DNA of 64,000 nt from Nonomuraea fuscirosea (GTDB taxonomy: Bacteria; Actinomycetota; Actinomycetes; Streptosporangiales; Streptosporangiaceae). The translations under genes were made by a program, and so were the position numbers. A model generated the notes under the pieces. The model was not told the DNA's origin and did no database searches. It was given only the letters and a program-made list of their open reading frames with translations. Positions 33,779 to 42,322 of this stretch are shown piece by piece (position 1 is the stretch's first letter; every line of letters starts with the position of its first letter). The stretch is from assembly GCF_003001935.1 (NCBI RefSeq), contig NZ_PVNG01000022.1, positions 169,681-233,680 on the forward strand. The letters run 5' to 3'.

Positions 33779-34999
33779 TCACTGCTCGCGCAGACCCCAC
33801 GGTGAGCCGTACTCGACCAGCAGATCGAGGAACGGCCGCGGCTCGAAAGCCTCGGGACCCAGCACGCCCGCGCCCTTCCAGACGCCCGTCGCCATCAGCT
33901 CCAGCGCGATCACCGGGTTGACCGCGGTCTGCCAGACCACCGCCTGGGAGCCGTACTCGCGCATCGACCACTCGTTGTCGACCACGTGATAGAGGTACAC
34001 CTCACGCGCCCGCCCGTCCTTGACGCCCTTCACCCAGGTGCCGGCGCAGGTCTTGCCGTGCATGCGGTCGCCGAGCGCGGCCGGGTCGGGCAGCACGGCG
34101 GCGACCACGTCACGCGGTGACACCCTGGCCTCGCCGCGGTCGGTCATGACGGCGACCGGCTCGGTGCGGTCCACGCCGAGCGCGTGCAGGGTCTTGAGCG
34201 TGCCGATGAAGTCCTCGCCGAGGCCGTACTTGAACGTCACCCGCTGCGCCGGGATCCATCGCGGCACCAGCACGACCTCCTCGTGCTCGACGTTCACGCA
34301 CTCCACCGGGCCGATCCCGTCGGGGAAGTCGAAGATCTCGGGCTCGCTGAACGGCTCCGTGGTGTACCAGCCGCGCTCCTTCTCGTAGACGAGCGGTGGG
34401 TTGAGGCACTCCTCGATCGTGGTCCAGATGGAGAAGGAGGGGGCGAAGTCGTAGCCGTCGACGGTGAGGTTGCCGCCGTCCCTGATGCCGATCTCCTCGA
34501 TCTCGTCGAACAGCTCGTCGGCGGCGTAGCGGGCGAAGACGTCGGCCAGGCCGGGCTCCACGCCCATGCCGACCAGCGCCAGCCTGCCCCGCTCGGCCCA
34601 CTCGCCCGCGCGGGCGAACTGCTCGTCGCCGAGCTTGACACCCACCTCCTCGTACGGCCGGTCGGGGTGCGGCCTGGACATCGACATGGCCATGTCGAGG
34701 TAGTCGGCCCCGGCGGCCAGCGCCGCCTCGAACAGCGGCAGCACGAAACGCGGGTCGGTGGCGTTGAGCAGCACGTCGCAGCGGTGCTCGGCCAGCAGCG
34801 CGGTGACGGCCCGCGCGTCGGCGGCGTCGACCCTGGCCGGGGTGAACCTGGCGGCCCGGTCGCCGAGCGCGGCGACGGCGGCCTTGGCGCGGGGCAGGTC
34901 GTAGTCGGCGACCACCATGTGGTCGAAGAACGGGCGGCGGGCGGCGATCCGGGTGATGGCGGTTCCCACGCCGCCGGCTCCCACGATAAGGATACGCAT
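33779..34999 (-). CDS. Saccharopine dehydrogenase-family oxidoreductase
   Basis: 406 residues. ILIVGAGGVGTAITRIAARR is an N-terminal Rossmann nucleotide-binding motif; CDVLLNATDPRFVLPLFEAALAAGADYLDMAM and GMGVEPGLADVFARYAADELFDEIEEIGIRDG match the Sacchrp_dh_NADP and C-terminal domains, closest in look to the carboxynorspermidine/LYS1-like group. The protein probably reduces an imine of an amino acid or polyamine with NAD(P)H. ATG 34999 has AAAAGGGGA 9 nt upstream. The gene is divergent from a TetR regulator across an operator-like dyad. Confidence 0.8.
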   Translation of the reverse strand: MRILIVGAGGVGTAITRIAARRPFFDHMVVADYDLPRAKAAVAALGDRAARFTPARVDAADARAVTALLAEHRCDVLLNATDPRFVLPLFEAALAAGADYLDMAMSMSRPHPDRPYEEVGVKLGDEQFARAGEWAERGRLALVGMGVEPGLADVFARYAADELFDEIEEIGIRDGGNLTVDGYDFAPSFSIWTTIEECLNPPLVYEKERGWYTTEPFSEPEIFDFPDGIGPVECVNVEHEEVVLVPRWIPAQRVTFKYGLGEDFIGTLKTLHALGVDRTEPVAVMTDRGEARVSPRDVVAAVLPDPAALGDRMHGKTCAGTWVKGVKDGRAREVYLYHVVDNEWSMREYGSQAVVWQTAVNPVIALELMATGVWKGAGVLGPEAFEPRPFLDLLVEYGSPWGLREQ

Positions 35000-35034
35000 G
35001 ACGATAAATCCCCTTTTGGCTGATTTGGGGGTGT

Positions 35035-35066
35035 GTTGACCATCCAACGTCCGTAGGCTGGTCAAC
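35035..35066. promoter_or_regulatory. Inverted repeat between divergent TetR and saccharopine dehydrogenase-like genes
   Basis: GTTGACCA (35035-35042) and TGGTCAAC (35059-35066) are 8-bp arms with a 16-bp spacer. Each arm contains a TTGACC -35 box, one per direction, so this may be a divergent promoter and TetR operator combined. Confidence 0.55.
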
Positions 35067-35095
35067 GTCAATGGTGTTGGCATAAGGAGGAGCGC

Positions 35096-35794
35096 GTGGC
35101 CAAGCGAGTGGTGCCGGAGTCGGCGCGCCGGCGGCGGCGTCCCACCAAGCGAGGACAGGTGCTGACGCACGCGCTGATCGTGGAGACCGCGCTGCGGATG
35201 TTGCGCGAGCACGGCGCCGACGGGCTGAGTGCCCGCAGGCTCGGCCTCGCGCTCGGCGCTGACGCCAGCACCGTCTACCGCTACTTCCGCGGCATGGACG
35301 ATCTGATCCTGGCCATCGCGGACGAGCTGTTCCGCCACGCCATGGAGGACTGGCGGGCCACCGGTGACTGGCGGGCCGACCTGCGCGACCTCGGCCTGCG
35401 CATCCACCACGCCTACCTGGCCCATCCGCAGGCCGCCGTGCTGACCGCCAGCCGGGTCACCGGCCGGCCGAACGAGGTTGCCGGCGACGAGACGATCCTC
35501 GGCATCGTGCGCGGGGCCGGCTTCGCCGACGCGGACGCGGTCCGGATTTATCACGCTTTCATCGACCAGAGCCTGGCCTTCGCCATCCTCGATGCCGCCA
35601 CACTGGCCCTGCCGAAGGCGGCGCGGGAGGCCGACGAGGAGGTGTGGCGCGACACGTACGCGCGGCTGCCCGCCAGCACCCACCCGAACATCGCGGCCAC
35701 CGCGCCGCTGCTGGTCGCGCGGATGAACGACAGCGCGTACCCGACGGCGCTCGACATGCTGCTGTCCAGCGCGTCCGCCCAGCTCACGGGGTAG
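35096..35794 (+). CDS. TetR-family transcriptional regulator
   Basis: 232 residues. A basic N-terminal tail (MAKRVVPESARRRRRPTKRGQ) precedes the helix-turn-helix GLSARRLGLALGADASTVYRYFRGMDDLI around residues 40-68. The C-terminal ~140 residues are of the TetR_C type. ATAAGGAGGA 5 nt before GTG 35096 is a strong ribosome-binding site. It is likely to control itself and the divergent saccharopine-dehydrogenase-like gene through the dyad at 35035-35066; the effector is not identifiable. Confidence 0.85.
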   Translation: MAKRVVPESARRRRRPTKRGQVLTHALIVETALRMLREHGADGLSARRLGLALGADASTVYRYFRGMDDLILAIADELFRHAMEDWRATGDWRADLRDLGLRIHHAYLAHPQAAVLTASRVTGRPNEVAGDETILGIVRGAGFADADAVRIYHAFIDQSLAFAILDAATLALPKAAREADEEVWRDTYARLPASTHPNIAATAPLLVARMNDSAYPTALDMLLSSASAQLTG

Positions 35795-35803
35795 GTCCCG
35801 GGT

Positions 35804-36547
35804 ATGCCCGAAGGACACCTGATCCACCGCCACGCCGACGCCCAGCACAGCGACCTCGCCGGGCGCGTCGTGCGCGCGTCAGGTCCCCAGGGCCGCTTCG
35901 ACGCGCGGCCCTACGACGGGCGCACGGTGACGGAGGTGGAGGCCGTGGGCAAACACCTCCTCTACCACTTCGGCGACGAGGCGATCCACGTCCACCTGGG
36001 GATGCGCGGCATCTTCCTCCGGTACGACGACCCGGCCGCAGAACCCCGGGCCGGCACCCGGCTGCGGTTGGCCACGGACGAGGTGGCGTACGACCTCATC
36101 GCGCCCTCCCGCTGCGAACCCCTCGACGCGGACGCCGTGACGGCACTGCGGACCTCGCTCGGCCCCGACCCGCTGCGCGCGGACGCCTCCTCGCGCGAGG
36201 CGGTGCGGCGGCTGACCGCGTTCAAGGGGCCGGTCGGGGCGGCCGTGCTCGACCAGGGCGTGTGGGCGGGCATCGGCAACGCCTGGCGGGCCGAACTGCT
36301 CTACCTGACCGGCCTGCATCCGAGCCGGCGCGACGTGGACGAGCCGGCGGCCCTGCGGCTGTGGGAGACGGCGGTGACGCACCTCGCCATGGGACGCGAC
36401 GCCGGCCAGGTGATCAGCGACCCGGACGCGCCCGACGAGCGCTGGGTCTACAAGCGCGAACACTGCCGCCGCTGCGGCGCCCCCGTCGAGATCTGGCCGC
36501 TGGCCTCCAGGACCGCCTATGCGTGCCCGGTCGAACAGGGCGGGTAG
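35804..36547 (+). CDS. Fpg/Nei-family DNA glycosylase (Nei2-like), atypical zinc finger
   Basis: 247 residues. MPEGHLIHRHA is the catalytic N-terminus (Pro2, Glu3) of the actinobacterial Nei branch, VGKHLLYHF has the beta-strand lysine, and WAGIGNAWRAELLYL is the helix-two-turn-helix. The C-terminal zinc finger begins CRRCGAPVEIWPL but ends YACPVEQGG, where relatives have CPxCQ: the fourth cysteine is replaced. The enzyme should excise oxidised bases with AP-lyase activity if the finger still folds. It starts 9 bp after the TetR gene and is 18 bp before the photolyase-like gene. Confidence 0.85.
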   Translation: MPEGHLIHRHADAQHSDLAGRVVRASGPQGRFDARPYDGRTVTEVEAVGKHLLYHFGDEAIHVHLGMRGIFLRYDDPAAEPRAGTRLRLATDEVAYDLIAPSRCEPLDADAVTALRTSLGPDPLRADASSREAVRRLTAFKGPVGAAVLDQGVWAGIGNAWRAELLYLTGLHPSRRDVDEPAALRLWETAVTHLAMGRDAGQVISDPDAPDERWVYKREHCRRCGAPVEIWPLASRTAYACPVEQGG

Positions 36548-36565
36548 CCTGGAACGAGGAGTAAC

Positions 36566-37639
36566 ATGAATCTCACTTCTCGTAACAACCTGCTGGACAT
36601 CCGCCGCATCTACGTCGAGCCCGCCGCCGCCGAGCTGCCGCGCGGGCAGGAGATCCTGGCCCGGTTTCCCGACGCCGAACGGGTGGAGGTCGAGAGCCAC
36701 CACCGCATCCCCGAGCTGTACGGCGACGAGACCAACGTGGCCCGCTGGGTGCGGATCAAGACCGAGGCGCTCGTGCTCGGGGTCAAGAAGTCGCTGACCG
36801 CCCGGCCCAACGGCCGCTCGGCCGACTTCATCGCCCCCTCGACGGCCAACGGCTGCGCCATGGCCTGCGCCTACTGCTACGTGCCCCGGCGCAAGGGCTA
36901 CAGCAACCCGATCACGGTGTTCGCCAACATCGACCAGATCCTCGGCTACCTGCGCCGCCACGCCGGCCGCCAGGGGTCCAAGACCGAGCCCAACCAGGTC
37001 GACCCGCACGCCTGGGTCTACGACATCGGCGAGAACTCCGACTGCTCCCTCGACGCCACCGTCTCACGGAACGTCCGCGACCTCGTCGAACTCTTCCGCG
37101 ACCTGCCCGAGGCCAAGGCCAGCTTCGCCACCAAATACGTCAACCCGGAACTCCTGGACTGGGACCCGCGCGGCCGCACCCGGATCCGGTTCAGCCTCAT
37201 GCCCGCCGCCGACGCCAAACTGCTCGACATCCGCACCTCCCCGATCGCCGACCGGATCGCCGCCATCTCCGACTTCGTCGCCGCCGGCTACGAGGTGCAC
37301 GTCAACTTCAGCCCGGTGGTGGTGAGAGACGGCTGGCTGGAGTCGTGGGCCGAACTGTTCACCCAACTGGACGACGCGCTGAGCCCGCAGGCCCGGCAGC
37401 AGCTGGCCGCCGAGATCATCTTCCTGACCCACAACGACCGGCTGCACGAGGTCAACCTGGGCTGGCATCCGAAGGCGGAGGAGGTGCTGTGGCGGCCGGA
37501 GCTGCAGCAGGCCAAGCGGTCCCAGACGGGCGGCTGGAACGTCCGCTACCGCACCGGCCACAAGGGCCGCTACGTCAATGCCCTCACCGACCTCCTGACA
37601 GCTCGCCTCCCTTACTGCCGCATCCGGTACGCCTTCTGA
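36566..37639 (+). CDS. Spore photoproduct lyase-family radical SAM protein
   Basis: 357 residues. The radical SAM motif CxxxCxxC is in TANGCAMACAYCYVPRR (residues ~91-106). The N-terminal RRIYVEPAAAELPRGQEIL and the block YDIGENSDCSLDATVS match the spore photoproduct lyase family (the TIGR03886-type branch found in actinobacteria and others). Bacillus SplB repairs the thymine dimer spore photoproduct by 5'-deoxyadenosyl radical chemistry; this branch may repair UV or other lesions. It lies directly after a Nei-like glycosylase, supporting a DNA-repair role, 18 bp away. Confidence 0.85.
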   Translation: MNLTSRNNLLDIRRIYVEPAAAELPRGQEILARFPDAERVEVESHHRIPELYGDETNVARWVRIKTEALVLGVKKSLTARPNGRSADFIAPSTANGCAMACAYCYVPRRKGYSNPITVFANIDQILGYLRRHAGRQGSKTEPNQVDPHAWVYDIGENSDCSLDATVSRNVRDLVELFRDLPEAKASFATKYVNPELLDWDPRGRTRIRFSLMPAADAKLLDIRTSPIADRIAAISDFVAAGYEVHVNFSPVVVRDGWLESWAELFTQLDDALSPQARQQLAAEIIFLTHNDRLHEVNLGWHPKAEEVLWRPELQQAKRSQTGGWNVRYRTGHKGRYVNALTDLLTARLPYCRIRYAF

Positions 37640-38148
37640 CGACGGCGATGACGTCGCGCTATGGCGTCGCACGGCCGAGACTGCGCTGTCGGGGTTGGGC
37701 TGTCGGGTTGGGCTGCTCAGGTTGCGCCGCTCAGGTTGCCCCGGCCGACCCCCCGCTGCCGACATCCGTCCGCCAACACCGCAACCCGACACCAACGTCC
37801 GTCCGCCGCCGGTAGGCCATCACGTTCACCGCGTCCGGAAACCAGGTCCGGCCGTCGAGGGCGCGACGCCGACGCTGGGGACGCCGACGTTTGGGACATC
37901 GCGCCCGCCACCGATGTGACCGGACAGCGGGTTCGACGCCGAGGGCGCGACGCCGAGATCGCAACGCCGACATTGCACCCCTGACGCTCCCATTCTGACC
38001 GACATTGCCCAGCCGGCGACGTCGCGTCGGTGACGTTCACCTGTCGCCAACGACGTTGCGATGGGCTGGGGTGGGTGCCACGCCGACATCCTGACCTGGC
38101 GTTCTGATGCCGGAAAGCCTGCCTACCCGCGCAATCGGCTCGATCGGC
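37640..38148. other. Repeat-rich intergenic stretch
   Basis: About 510 bp between two convergent genes hold no convincing gene. The first part has four tandem 13-14 bp units (37685-37740, GCTGTCGGGTTGG / GCTGCTCAGGTTGC types). Further on, the motif ACGCCGA(C/G) occurs at least five times between ~37868 and 38092, and the phrase CGTCCGTCCGCC recurs around 37765-37812. Confidence 0.6.
37685..37740. repeat. Four tandem 13-14 bp units
   Basis: Successive units: GCTGTCGGGGTTGG, GCTGTCGGGTTGG, GCTGCTCAGGTTGC, GCCGCTCAGGTTGC. The pattern suggests slippage followed by point changes. Confidence 0.6.
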
Positions 38149-39108
38149 TCAATCGGGGAGATTCTGCTGGGCGAGGCGTTTGCCGAGGCCGGCCAAGGAG
38201 TCGTCGGCCATGAGGGCGGGCAGGCGGGGTGCGTCCTCGTCGATCTGGCGCAGCACGGCCGGCTGGTCGCCGCAGTGCCGGGTCCATGCCCGGACGACCT
38301 CCGGCATGGCCTCGATCGCCTCCTGCGACAGGATCGCCTCCCTGGGCAGCCACGACGTCAGGAACTGTCGCACCCTTCCCGGGCTCCACCAGAGCGGCCG
38401 ATCCCCGACGAACTCGGTCAGCTTCCCGAACGCCTCCTCCGCCCCCGGCAGGTCCGGCAGATCCTGGAACGCGGCCATGGCACCGTCGGGAGCACCGCCA
38501 CGTACAAGGCCGGGCACGGACCGGGCGCGGGACACCGCCAGCGGCCGGATCGCCGGCAACGTCTCCGCCACTTCCGCGCCCATGAGCCGATCACCCAGCT
38601 CGAACGCGTCCAGGGTCCGCCCCGCCACCACTCCCGGCTCAGCTTCCCGCAGCCCCAGATCGTCGAGAAACTTCAACTCCTCCACCAGAGCGTCCACGGC
38701 CAGTCCACCGTGTGGCTGGTCGATCCCGGTGACCACGATGTGCGGCTCCTTGCCGTTCTCGTACCGGAAGGCCAGGACCGCCAGAACCTGCTCACCGTAT
38801 GGATCGGCCTTGCCGTACCAGGCGCCGTCGCACGTCACGCGCCCCATCCGCCGTACCCACCCGGGCAACTCACCCTTGCCCTCGACGGGATCCTCGGCCG
38901 GACGATCAAGCGCCGCCATGGCCGCGACCGCAAGGCGCGCCTCCAGCCGACCGTCCTCCGCCGCTCTCCGCGAGAACTCCTCCGCCTCCCCGGCCTCCTC
39001 CAGCTCGGCCGCGAGCCGGGCCGCCCACAACTCGGTCCGCAGGGGAGAACGCCACCTGAGCAGGTCGCGTGCCTGAGTGATCGCCGTGTCGAACGCAGTC
39101 ATGCTCAC
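38149..39108 (-). CDS. Hypothetical protein, 319 residues
   Basis: No recognised domain. The N-terminal half is helical and Ala/Glu-rich (RWRSPLRTELWAARLAAELEEAGEAEEF), typical of small actinobacterial cytoplasmic proteins. The middle has strands EQVLAVLAFRYENGKEPHIVVTGID, and the C-terminal third includes LWWSPGRVRQFLTSWLPREAI and a helical segment. The protein is acidic and soluble with no signal peptide. Codon use is like the neighbours, and coding is well supported by length and composition. It is isolated between two repeat-rich regions. Confidence 0.65.
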   Translation of the reverse strand: MSMTAFDTAITQARDLLRWRSPLRTELWAARLAAELEEAGEAEEFSRRAAEDGRLEARLAVAAMAALDRPAEDPVEGKGELPGWVRRMGRVTCDGAWYGKADPYGEQVLAVLAFRYENGKEPHIVVTGIDQPHGGLAVDALVEELKFLDDLGLREAEPGVVAGRTLDAFELGDRLMGAEVAETLPAIRPLAVSRARSVPGLVRGGAPDGAMAAFQDLPDLPGAEEAFGKLTEFVGDRPLWWSPGRVRQFLTSWLPREAILSQEAIEAMPEVVRAWTRHCGDQPAVLRQIDEDAPRLPALMADDSLAGLGKRLAQQNLPD

Positions 39109-39805
39109 CCTTGCACCGTACCGCCCACCCCCACCGTCCCAGCGGACCCACAGCCCCTCACCCGGCGGGGGTCGGGTCGCGGTCGATCACGGTTCTCCAT
39201 CGACCTTCCACACCTCCGGAGAAGGGCCGGGTTTCTGGGCGGTTCGTGGCCGTGTGCGCTTATCCGGCTCAAGGTGCCGGTCATTCGCCGAACCAGGGCG
39301 GTAGGAGGGGGGCTGGTCGGTGCGGCGGCCGTGCGGGGTGAACGGGTGGCGCATGCCGCTCCTCCGCCGGGGCCAAGGCGGGATCGGTCGGTGCGTGGCT
39401 GGCCGGCGGGCGGGTGGGTGACGCCTGCCACTACTCCGCCGGGCAGGACGGTGGGGTGGTGGCTGATCGGGTGTATGTCGTTCATCTGGGGTGGAGGCTG
39501 TACCGCTCCTTCGCCCGGCCAGGGTGGTGAGGCTGGGTCGGTTGGTGCGCTGGCTGGCCCGCCGATGGGTGGACGCGTGCCGTTACCCCGACGAGCCAGG
39601 ATGACTGGTCGGTGCGCTGGCTGGCTGGGGAGGCTGGAGGGAGCGTGCCGTTCCTTCACCGGGCCAGGGCGGTGCGGTGGTGGCTGGTCGTGCGCTGGGT
39701 GGTGGCGCTTGCTGCGTCGTTGTCTCGGCTGGCAGGGGTGGGTGGCGCGTGCCCGGCGGCTCAGCTTGGTCGTCGGGCACGCGCGTGCCGCGTTGTTCTG
39801 TGGCC
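39109..39805. other. Repeat-containing gene-poor stretch
   Basis: About 700 bp without a convincing gene. It contains the promoter region of the hypothetical gene at its left end and, from about 39287 to 39710, a decayed tandem repeat (see separate entry). Frames across it on both strands are broken or have no start site. Confidence 0.6.
39287..39709 (+). repeat. Degenerate tandem repeat, ~65-78 bp period
   Basis: Copies begin near 39287, 39354, 39426, 39500, 39578 and 39645. Each carries a version of TGCCGYTCCTYCGCCGG, a CCAGGGCGG-like run and GTCGGTGCGCTGGCTGG. In one frame some copies read ...LVRWLARRWVDACRYPDEPG, then a stop, so the array could be the remains of a peptide repeat of about 24 residues. 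Confidence 0.55.
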
Positions 39806-42295
39806 CTAGCGGTTGTCGCCGCCCAGGCCGGCCTTTCTCAGGGCTTCGGCCATGGCGCCGGTCGGGGCTGGGCGGCGGGGGCCGTCGCCGCGGCCGCGTC
39901 CGCTGTCGCCGCGGTTGCGGCCGGCGCCGTCGCCTCGCTGGTCGCCACGGCCGCGTCCGCCGTCACGGCTGCCGTCGCCTCGGCCGCCGTCGCGGGCACC
40001 GTTGTCACCTCGGCTGCCGTCGCCGCGGGCGCCGTCGCGGCCGCGGTTGCCCTGGCCGCGGCCCCCGTCGGCGCGGCCCTGAGGGGCGTCGCCAGGCCGG
40101 CCGTCTCGGCGGCCTCCCGCGTTCTTGCGGGGGCCGTCGCCGGTCTGGGCGGTGGTCTCGTCTTCGAGGCGGAGGGTCAGGGAGATGCGCTTGCGGGGGA
40201 TGTCCACGTCGAGGACCTTGACGCGGACGATGTCGCCGGGCTTGACCACGTCGCGCGGGTCCTTGACGTAGGTGCGCGACATGGCCGACACGTGGACGAG
40301 GCCGTCCTGGTGCACGCCGATGTCGACGAAGGCGCCGAAGGCGGCGACGTTGGTGACGACGCCCTCCAGGATCATGCCGGAGGTCAGGTCGGAGAGCTTC
40401 TCGACGCCCTCCTTGAAGGTGGCCGTCTTGAAGGCGGGACGCGGGTCGCGGCCGGGCTTCTCCAGCTCGCGCAGGATGTCGGTGACCGTCGGCAGGCCGA
40501 ACTTGTCGTCGGTGAACTCCTCCGGCCTGAGCGAGCGCAGCGCCGCCGTGTTGCCGATCAGTGACTTGAGGTCGGCCTTGGCCGAGGTCAGGATGCGCCG
40601 CACCACCGGGTAGGACTCGGGGTGCACGCTGGAGACGTCGAGCGGGTCGTCGCCGCCGGGGATGCGCAGGAAGCCCGCGCACTGCTCGAACGCCTTGGGG
40701 CCCAGCCGGGGCACGTTCTTCAGCGCCGAACGGGTGCGGAAGGGGCCGTTGGAGTCGCGGTGGCGCACGATGCTCTCGGCGAGCGTGGCGCCGATGCCCG
40801 ACACGCGGGTGAGCAGCGGCGGCGAGGCCGTGTTGACGTCGACGCCCACCGCGTTGACGCAGTCTTCCACGACCGCGTCGAGCGAGCGGGAGAGCTTGGA
40901 CTCGGCCAGGTCGTGCTGGTATTGGCCGACGCCGATCGACTTGGGGTCGATCTTGACCAGCTCGGCCAGCGGGTCCTGGAGCCGGCGGGCGATGGAGACC
41001 GCGCCGCGCAGCGACACGTCCAGCTCGGGCAGCTCCTGCGAGGCGTACGGCGAGGCGGAGTAGACCGAGGCGCCCGCCTCGGAGACCACGATCTTGGTGA
41101 GCCCCGGCATGTGCTTGACCAGCTCGCCGGCCAGCTTGTCGGTCTCGCGAGAGGCGGTGCCGTTGCCGATGGCGATCAACTCGACGCCATGGCGCTGCGC
41201 GAGCGCGCCCAGCACCGCCAGCGACTGGTCCCACTGCCGCTTGGGCTCGTGCGGGTAGATGGTCGCGGTCTCCACGACCTTGCCGGTGGCGTCGACGACG
41301 GCGACCTTCACGCCTGTGCGCAGGCCGGGGTCGAGCCCCATCGTGGGCCGGGTGCCGGCCGGCGCGGCGAGCAGCAGGTCGCGCAGGTTGGCCGCGAACA
41401 CCCGCACCGCCTCGTCCTCGGCCGCCTGCCACAGCCGCATCCGCAGGTCGATGCCGAGGTGCACGAGGATGCGGGTGCGCCAGGCCCAGCGCACGGTCTC
41501 GTTGAGCCACTTGTCGGCGGGCCGGCCCTGGTCGGAGACGCCGAACCGGGAGGCGATGCGCAGCTCGTAGTCGGGGCTGTCGTCGGGCTCCAGGGTGACG
41601 GAGAGGATCTCCTCCTTCTCCCCCCTGAACATGGCCAGGATCCGGTGCGAGGGCAGCTTCGTGAACGGCTCGCCGAACTCGAAGTAGTCGGAGAACTTGG
41701 CCCCCGCCTCCTCCTTGCCCTCGCGCACCTTCGACACCAGCCGGCCCCGGGTCCACAGCTGCTCGCGCAGGCCGCCGATGAGGTCGGCGTCCTCGGCGAA
41801 GCGCTCGATCAGGATCGCCCTCGCCCCTTCGAGCGCCGCGCTCTCGTCGGCGACGCCTTCGGCGAGGAAGCCCTTGGCGGTCGTCACCGGGTCGAGCGTG
41901 GGATCGGCGAGGAGCTGGTCGGCCAGCGGTTCGAGGCCGAGCTCGCGGGCGATCTGCGCCTTGGTGCGGCGCTTGGGCTTGTAGGGCAGGTAGATGTCCT
42001 CAAGCCTGGCCTTGGTCTCGGCCGCCATGATCTGCTCGCGCAGCTCGTCGTCGAGCTTGCCCTGGGACTCGATGGACTCCAGGATCGCCGTCCTGCGCTC
42101 CTCCAGCTCGCGCAGGTAGCGCAGCCGCTCTTCCAGCGTGCGCAGCTGCGCGTCGTCGAGGGCGCCGGTGGCCTCTTTGCGGTATCGCGCGATGAAGGGC
42201 ACGGTCGCGCCGCCGTCGAGCAGGTCGACCGTGGCCTGAACCTGCCCGTCGCGTACGCCGAGCTCGGCCGCGATCCGCTGGGAAATAGAGAGCAC
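39806..42295 (-). CDS. tex: Tex-family transcription accessory protein with Arg/Gly-rich tail
   Basis: 829 residues. The usual Tex order is present: N-terminal helical domain (from IAAELGVRDGQVQATVDLLDGG), YqgF RNase-like domain around 320-450 (GLDPGLRTGVKVAVVD), helix-hairpin-helix region (NTASPPLLTRVSGIGATLAESIVRHRD), and S1 domain near 640-710 (MILEGVVTNVAAFGAFVDIGVHQDGLVHVS). It binds nucleic acid and affects transcription. Residues ~725-815 form a long disordered tail rich in RGD/GRGD-like repeats, before a conserved terminal helix (AMAEALRKAGL). GTG start at 42295. The amidohydrolase gene ends 27 bp upstream. Confidence 0.9.
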   Translation of the reverse strand: MLSISQRIAAELGVRDGQVQATVDLLDGGATVPFIARYRKEATGALDDAQLRTLEERLRYLRELEERRTAILESIESQGKLDDELREQIMAAETKARLEDIYLPYKPKRRTKAQIARELGLEPLADQLLADPTLDPVTTAKGFLAEGVADESAALEGARAILIERFAEDADLIGGLREQLWTRGRLVSKVREGKEEAGAKFSDYFEFGEPFTKLPSHRILAMFRGEKEEILSVTLEPDDSPDYELRIASRFGVSDQGRPADKWLNETVRWAWRTRILVHLGIDLRMRLWQAAEDEAVRVFAANLRDLLLAAPAGTRPTMGLDPGLRTGVKVAVVDATGKVVETATIYPHEPKRQWDQSLAVLGALAQRHGVELIAIGNGTASRETDKLAGELVKHMPGLTKIVVSEAGASVYSASPYASQELPELDVSLRGAVSIARRLQDPLAELVKIDPKSIGVGQYQHDLAESKLSRSLDAVVEDCVNAVGVDVNTASPPLLTRVSGIGATLAESIVRHRDSNGPFRTRSALKNVPRLGPKAFEQCAGFLRIPGGDDPLDVSSVHPESYPVVRRILTSAKADLKSLIGNTAALRSLRPEEFTDDKFGLPTVTDILRELEKPGRDPRPAFKTATFKEGVEKLSDLTSGMILEGVVTNVAAFGAFVDIGVHQDGLVHVSAMSRTYVKDPRDVVKPGDIVRVKVLDVDIPRKRISLTLRLEDETTAQTGDGPRKNAGGRRDGRPGDAPQGRADGGRGQGNRGRDGARGDGSRGDNGARDGGRGDGSRDGGRGRGDQRGDGAGRNRGDSGRGRGDGPRRPAPTGAMAEALRKAGLGGDNR

Positions 42296-42322
42296 TTGCC
42301 TGCCTTTCGATGGTCCCGCCGG

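Noticed and set aside
34999..35848. N-terminal extension of the saccharopine dehydrogenase-like gene
   Set aside because: The frame stays open upstream but runs antisense through the TetR gene; the Rossmann motif begins at ATG 34999 with a good RBS.
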